Source of the DNA: Agreia sp. VKM Ac-1783
GTDB lineage: Bacteria > Actinomycetota > Actinomycetes > Actinomycetales > Microbacteriaceae
Length of the DNA: 64,000 nt
Assembly (NCBI RefSeq): GCF_900177765.1
Contig: NZ_FXWI01000005.1
Location: forward strand, 62,001 to 126,000
Direction: 5' to 3'
Shown here: positions 60,405 to 64,000 of the stretch, in pieces
Numbering within the stretch: position 1 is the stretch's first letter
Layout: each line of letters starts with the position of its first letter
The notes under the pieces: generated by a model
Database searches by the model: none
What the model was told of the DNA's origin: nothing
Seen by the model: the letters and a program-made list of their open reading frames with translations, nothing else
Translations under genes and position numbers: made by a program

Positions 60405-61007
60405 GTGTTTCGTATAACCCACCGATCCCTGACAGCCGCAGCGGGCGGCCTTGCACTGCTGGCGATGCTTGCCGCGTGCGCTGCCCCTGCGGATGAAGAA
60501 GGCAAGGGCGGCGATTCGAAGATCGCCACGCTCGAGACCGGGAGTCCGGCGCCGACTGCGAGCGCCGATCCGCTCTTCGCCAAGTACGGTGAGCCCGTTC
60601 GGGAGCGCCTCGACATGACAGACGAAGAGGGAGAGGCCGCATGGAAGCCGCGTGATCGCTGTGTCGCCGACCACACCTCCGCGCCGCAGGGCACCTCGGA
60701 GCAGGGAGGCGGCGGCAGCAGCGCGGCCGCGGGCGATGCAGAGGCGGAGGCGATCTGCTCGCGCCTGGCTCCGCTGCCCCCGTGGCAGCTGGATGCGCAG
60801 AACCCCGATGCGCTGCGGTTCGTGCAGCAGGTCGTGGACTGCCTGCGCGAGCACGGCGTGCGTGAGGTCGAGATCGGCGAGGCTGATCAGTTCGGTCGCA
60901 TCGGCATCCTGCTTGGCGGCGAGAGCAACGACTCCTCTTCGATCTCGCTGGGCATGCAGCACACCGATGCCTGCATGGCAGCCGCGTCTGAAGAGGTCGC
61001 TCCGTGA
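60405..61007 (+). CDS. lipoprotein of efflux operon
   Basis: A 200-residue exported lipoprotein: signal peptide with lipobox LAAC (Cys25), then an acidic, Ser/Gly-rich region (EQGGGGSSAAAGDAEAEAIC) and a C-terminal domain ending [15 protein letters not shown]. Cysteines at several positions could form disulfides. GTG start with GGAGGAA before it. It overlaps the adaptor gene by 4 bp (GTGA), so it probably serves the same efflux or sensing complex. No family assigned. Confidence 0.85.
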   Translation: MFRITHRSLTAAAGGLALLAMLAACAAPADEEGKGGDSKIATLETGSPAPTASADPLFAKYGEPVRERLDMTDEEGEAAWKPRDRCVADHTSAPQGTSEQGGGGSSAAAGDAEAEAICSRLAPLPPWQLDAQNPDALRFVQQVVDCLREHGVREVEIGEADQFGRIGILLGGESNDSSSISLGMQHTDACMAAASEEVAP

Positions 61008-62047
61008 CGCGGTCGCGACGTCGCACGGCGCTCGTCAGCACGCTCGCGCTCTGCCTGGCCTTGGCTGCGGGCGGCGGCGCAGCTGTTCTGCTGCTCCACC
61101 CGGCCGACGACGCTGCCCCCGTCGAGAAAGCGGCTGCTCCGGTCACCGTCGTCATCGAGCGCGGCACGCTCACGCAGTCCGCTCGCCTCGACGGCGCCAT
61201 CGGCTTCGGCCCGGCAGTGCCGGTGACAGTCAAGGCCGAAGGCGTCATCACCAAACTGCCCGCCGTCGGCGAGCAGTTCGATCGCGGATCGGTGGCACTG
61301 CGCGCGAATGAGCGCGCGGTGCCGGTGCTTATCGGCGATGTGCCGCTATACCGAGCGGTCGACGGATCCGGGCTCAAGGGCGCCGACGTCAGCATGGTCG
61401 CCGCGAACCTCATGGAGCTCGGACAGCTGCGTCACAGCGACCCCGCGGCCTTCGTTACAGGGCCGCAGTTCGCCGAGGCCGTGCGGGACTGGCAGGAGTC
61501 ACTCGGCCTGGAGCGCACGGGCGTGCTCGGCCCCGCCGACGTGATCGTCTTGAGCGCGCCGAGCCGCATCGCCGCCGTGTCCGCTCGCCCGGGCGATGCG
61601 GCATCCGGTCAGCCGTTCACGGTCACGGCCACGACGAGAATCGTCGAGGCATCGGTGCCGGCCCAGGATGCCGGGGTCATCGGGGTGGGGGCCAGGGCGA
61701 CGGTCGAACTGCCAGACGGGCGCACCGTGGAGGGTTCCCTCGTTACGGTGACGACGACGGGCGAGGGCGTCGAGGCCAAAGTCCATGCGGTAGTCGCGAT
61801 CGATGATCAGGCTGCGCTCGACGGTGTGGATGCTGCGGCCGTGACAGTGCGTGTCGTGACCAGAACGGTGGAAGATGTGTTGATCGCACCCGTGGCCTCG
61901 CTTGTGGCGCTCGCGGAAGGCGGCTATGCGCTGCAGGACGAGCGGGGTGTGCTTCATGGCGTCGAGCTCGGTCTCATCGCCGATGATCGCGTCGAGGTGC
62001 GCGGCGCAGGAATCGATGCCGGCATGACGGTGGTGTCGGCACGATGA
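61004..62047 (+). CDS. periplasmic adaptor with peptidoglycan-binding domain
   Basis: A 347-residue exported protein with one N-terminal membrane segment. Beta-barrel-like adaptor segments ([26 protein letters not shown] near the start, [28 protein letters not shown] near the end) flank a peptidoglycan-binding-like segment ([15 protein letters not shown] ... [28 protein letters not shown], in parts). This matches MacA-like adaptors of actinobacteria. GTG at 61004 overlaps the lipoprotein stop. It likely couples the MacB-type transporter to the wall. Confidence 0.87.
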   Translation: MTRSRRRTALVSTLALCLALAAGGGAAVLLLHPADDAAPVEKAAAPVTVVIERGTLTQSARLDGAIGFGPAVPVTVKAEGVITKLPAVGEQFDRGSVALRANERAVPVLIGDVPLYRAVDGSGLKGADVSMVAANLMELGQLRHSDPAAFVTGPQFAEAVRDWQESLGLERTGVLGPADVIVLSAPSRIAAVSARPGDAASGQPFTVTATTRIVEASVPAQDAGVIGVGARATVELPDGRTVEGSLVTVTTTGEGVEAKVHAVVAIDDQAALDGVDAAAVTVRVVTRTVEDVLIAPVASLVALAEGGYALQDERGVLHGVELGLIADDRVEVRGAGIDAGMTVVSAR

Positions 62048-62733
62048 CGACTCCTGCGCTCCAGCTCGACCGCGTCAGCCGCATCCATCCCGGCGGTGTA
62101 GCCGCCCTCGACGATGTCTCCCTGCAGGTCGACGCGGGGGAGCTGCTTGCGATCGTCGGACGCTCCGGCGCCGGCAAGTCGACGCTGCTCAACATTCTCG
62201 GCACCCTCGACCGGCCTACAGAGGGGACGGTGCGCATAGGCGGCGTCGACACTCGCGAGCTCTCGGATCGAGCGCTGTCGGATTTGCGGGGCAGCACGAT
62301 CGGATTCGTCTTTCAGAGTTTCCATCTGACCGACGGCGTCACCGCCGAGCAGAATGTCGCCACCGCCCTGCTCTACAGCGGTGTGCGCCGGCGCGAGCGC
62401 CGTGGTCTCGCGCGTGCAGCGCTGGAGCGCGTCGGGCTCGGTCACCGCATCGGGCACGCGGCGCAGGACCTCTCAGGCGGTGAGCGCCAGCGGGTCGCCA
62501 TCGCGCGGGCGATCGTGACCGACCCGCTCGTTGTGCTCGCAGACGAACCGACCGGCGCTCTCGATACGGCGAATGGAGAACGCGTGCTCGCTCTACTCGA
62601 GCAACTGCACGACGAGGGAACCACTGTCGTCGTCATCACGCACGATGTCGAGCTCGCCGCACGACTGCCGCGGCGCGTCGAGCTGCTCGACGGACGGATC
62701 GTCACCGACACCGAGGCGGTGGCTCATGCATGA
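62044..62733 (+). CDS. MacB-type ABC transporter ATPase
   Basis: A 229-residue ATPase of the LolD/MacB type. Walker [10 protein letters not shown], signature [15 protein letters not shown], Walker [14 protein letters not shown] and switch His in [10 protein letters not shown]. It is coupled to the adaptor upstream (ATGA overlap) and overlaps the permease downstream by 8 bp. It powers mechanotransmission rather than transport through a membrane pore. Confidence 0.94.
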   Translation: MTTPALQLDRVSRIHPGGVAALDDVSLQVDAGELLAIVGRSGAGKSTLLNILGTLDRPTEGTVRIGGVDTRELSDRALSDLRGSTIGFVFQSFHLTDGVTAEQNVATALLYSGVRRRERRGLARAALERVGLGHRIGHAAQDLSGGERQRVAIARAIVTDPLVVLADEPTGALDTANGERVLALLEQLHDEGTTVVVITHDVELAARLPRRVELLDGRIVTDTEAVAHA

Positions 62734-63913
62734 GCGTCGCCCCCGCCTCGATATTCGCGATCTGTTCGAGGTCGGCACCGTCGGGCTCCGCACTCGACCC
62801 CTGCGTGCGGTGCTCTCGGCGATCGGCGTCGCCATCGGCATCGCCACGTTGGTGGCCGTCACCGCCGTGCCCGCGTCTTCGCAGGCCGCACTCGACAAAA
62901 CCCTCACCGCGCTCGGCGCCGACCTGTTGCGCGCTGATCCGAGGACAGGAGGCGACGGTGCACTCGTGCCGCTTCCTGCCGAGGCCGTCGGCATGCTGGA
63001 GCGAATCGGAACCGTGACCGGTGCCGCATCCGTCGGCAACACGCACGCCCCTGTGCGCAGCAACGAGCTGCGCAGCTACCCGGAGAGCGGCCTGACCACC
63101 CTCGCCGTTCGCGGCGACCTCGTGGGAGTGTTGCGAGCCGACGTGTCGTCTGGTCGCTGGCTCGACGGCAGCGACCTGCCGACGGCCGTGCTCGGCGTCG
63201 AGGCGGCCGAACGACTCGGCCTGTCTGAACTCCCTGATCGGCCGGTGGCGATCGATATCGGGGGTGTCGCATTCACGGTCGTCGGGGTGCTCGCTAAGAC
63301 CCCGCTCTCCGCCGATCTGCAGTCGGCGGTTCTGGTCGACGATGCTGCCGCGCGGCGCTGGCTCAGCTTCGATGGCGTGCCCACCGCCGCCTACGTCACC
63401 GGTATCGAGTCCTCGATAGAAGCCTTGCGTCCCATCGTCGCGGCGACTCTCTCCCCGAAAGCGAGCGGGCTCGTGCAGGTGAGCCAGCCCTCCGCCGTGC
63501 TCGCGGCCAAAGCTGCTGCCCGCGACAGCTTCGACGGTCTCTTTCTCGCTCTTGCTGCGGTCGCGCTCGTGATCGGGGGTATCGGCATCGCCAACACCAT
63601 GTTCGTCTCCGTGCTCGAACGACGCAGAGAGATAGGACTGCGCCGCGCACTCGGCGCACACCGCGGTCAGATCCAGGCGCAGTTTCTGGTGGAGGCGATC
63701 GTGTTGTGCGCGCTGGGCGGGGCAGCAGGGGTGCTACTCGGTCTGCTGGGCACTGCCGCCTGGAGCGGCTATCAGGGTTGGCCGTTGGTGGTGCCGGTGC
63801 AGACGGTGCTGGTCGGCATGGCCGCCTCTCTCGGCACGGGCGCGATCGCTGGACTCGCACCCTCCGTGCGCGCCGCTCGGCAGTCGCCGACCGCGGCGCT
63901 CGCGGCGACCTGA
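62726..63913 (+). CDS. MacB/FtsX-type ABC transporter permease
   Basis: A 395-residue permease with one N-terminal membrane segment ([22 protein letters not shown]), a large extracytoplasmic MacB-type domain (~55-270) and three C-terminal segments ([43 protein letters not shown], in parts). It forms a tripartite-like efflux system with the adaptor; substrate unknown. ATG at 62726 was chosen. The last 87 bases of the window hold nothing I can support. Confidence 0.92.
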   Translation: MHERRPRLDIRDLFEVGTVGLRTRPLRAVLSAIGVAIGIATLVAVTAVPASSQAALDKTLTALGADLLRADPRTGGDGALVPLPAEAVGMLERIGTVTGAASVGNTHAPVRSNELRSYPESGLTTLAVRGDLVGVLRADVSSGRWLDGSDLPTAVLGVEAAERLGLSELPDRPVAIDIGGVAFTVVGVLAKTPLSADLQSAVLVDDAAARRWLSFDGVPTAAYVTGIESSIEALRPIVAATLSPKASGLVQVSQPSAVLAAKAAARDSFDGLFLALAAVALVIGGIGIANTMFVSVLERRREIGLRRALGAHRGQIQAQFLVEAIVLCALGGAAGVLLGLLGTAAWSGYQGWPLVVPVQTVLVGMAASLGTGAIAGLAPSVRAARQSPTAALAAT

Positions 63914-64000
63914 GCGCGCAATGCGGCTACGGCGAGGGCGGATGCGTGTAGGGACGCAGGACGATGAGAGCATGGCATACGACATGGGCACAACGACGAG

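Overview
The window reads as chromosome of a high-GC actinobacterium. GC bias is strong throughout, GTG and TTG starts are frequent, and genes pack into operons with 4-bp ATGA or GTGA overlaps. The two-component, GntR/UTRA and UTP-style 'general stress' Hsp20 genes are all of actinobacterial type. A Microbacteriaceae-like host is my best guess, but no rRNA or other taxonomic marker is present. I saw no phage, transposase, tRNA or CRISPR.

Layout. (1) 1-1.75 kb: an SDR oxidoreductase cut by the window edge, a small protein and Hsp20. (2) 1.97-12.3 kb: the centrepiece. One minus-strand run of ten genes starts with a cysteine-free bL36 (rpmJ) and continues through a FecBCD-type metal-chelate importer, a methyltransferase, a flavoprotein with a cysteine tail, an ACR3-like carrier, a DUF318 permease with its TIGR03943 partner, and a secreted Ig/propeller protein. 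It faces a CobW-related gene across a TGAGAA-CGA-TTCTCA palindrome that looks like a Zur box, so I read the block as a zinc-starvation system. (3) 12.4-17.9 kb: small accessory genes separated by a ~75-bp imperfect palindromic repeat, including a decayed gyrase-B-like ATPase. (4) 17.9-21 kb: thiM-thiE-thiD/tenA behind a TPP riboswitch. (5) 21-27 kb: APH-fold protein, YhgE/Pip protein, and an MMPL transporter fused to a degenerate ABC ATPase.

(6) 28-31 kb: kaiC-kaiB, with the KaiC phosphosites T426/S431/T432 in place and no kaiA. (7) 31-42.5 kb: PAP2 phosphatase, a NarL-type two-component pair facing a CPBP protease across an 18-bp palindrome, a TetR/hydrolase operon with its operator, YrdC-fold protein, formamidase, VOC protein and a membrane-tethered LuxR regulator. 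(8) 42.5-48.7 kb: TetR-DoxX pair, ABC exporter, aquaporin-crcB-crcB operon, DUF1275. (9) 49-57.6 kb: a phosphonate uptake and catabolism operon (phnD-phnC-double phnE-FAD oxidase-phosphonatase-like HAD-alcohol dehydrogenase) with a convergent GntR/UTRA regulator and an EamA transporter upstream. (10) 57.6-64 kb: two more repeats, a collapsed TetR/DoxX pseudogene, an OmpR-type response regulator lacking an adjacent kinase, and a divergent lipoprotein/adaptor/MacB-type ABC operon.

All family assignments come from reading the translated sequences and motifs; no database search was run.
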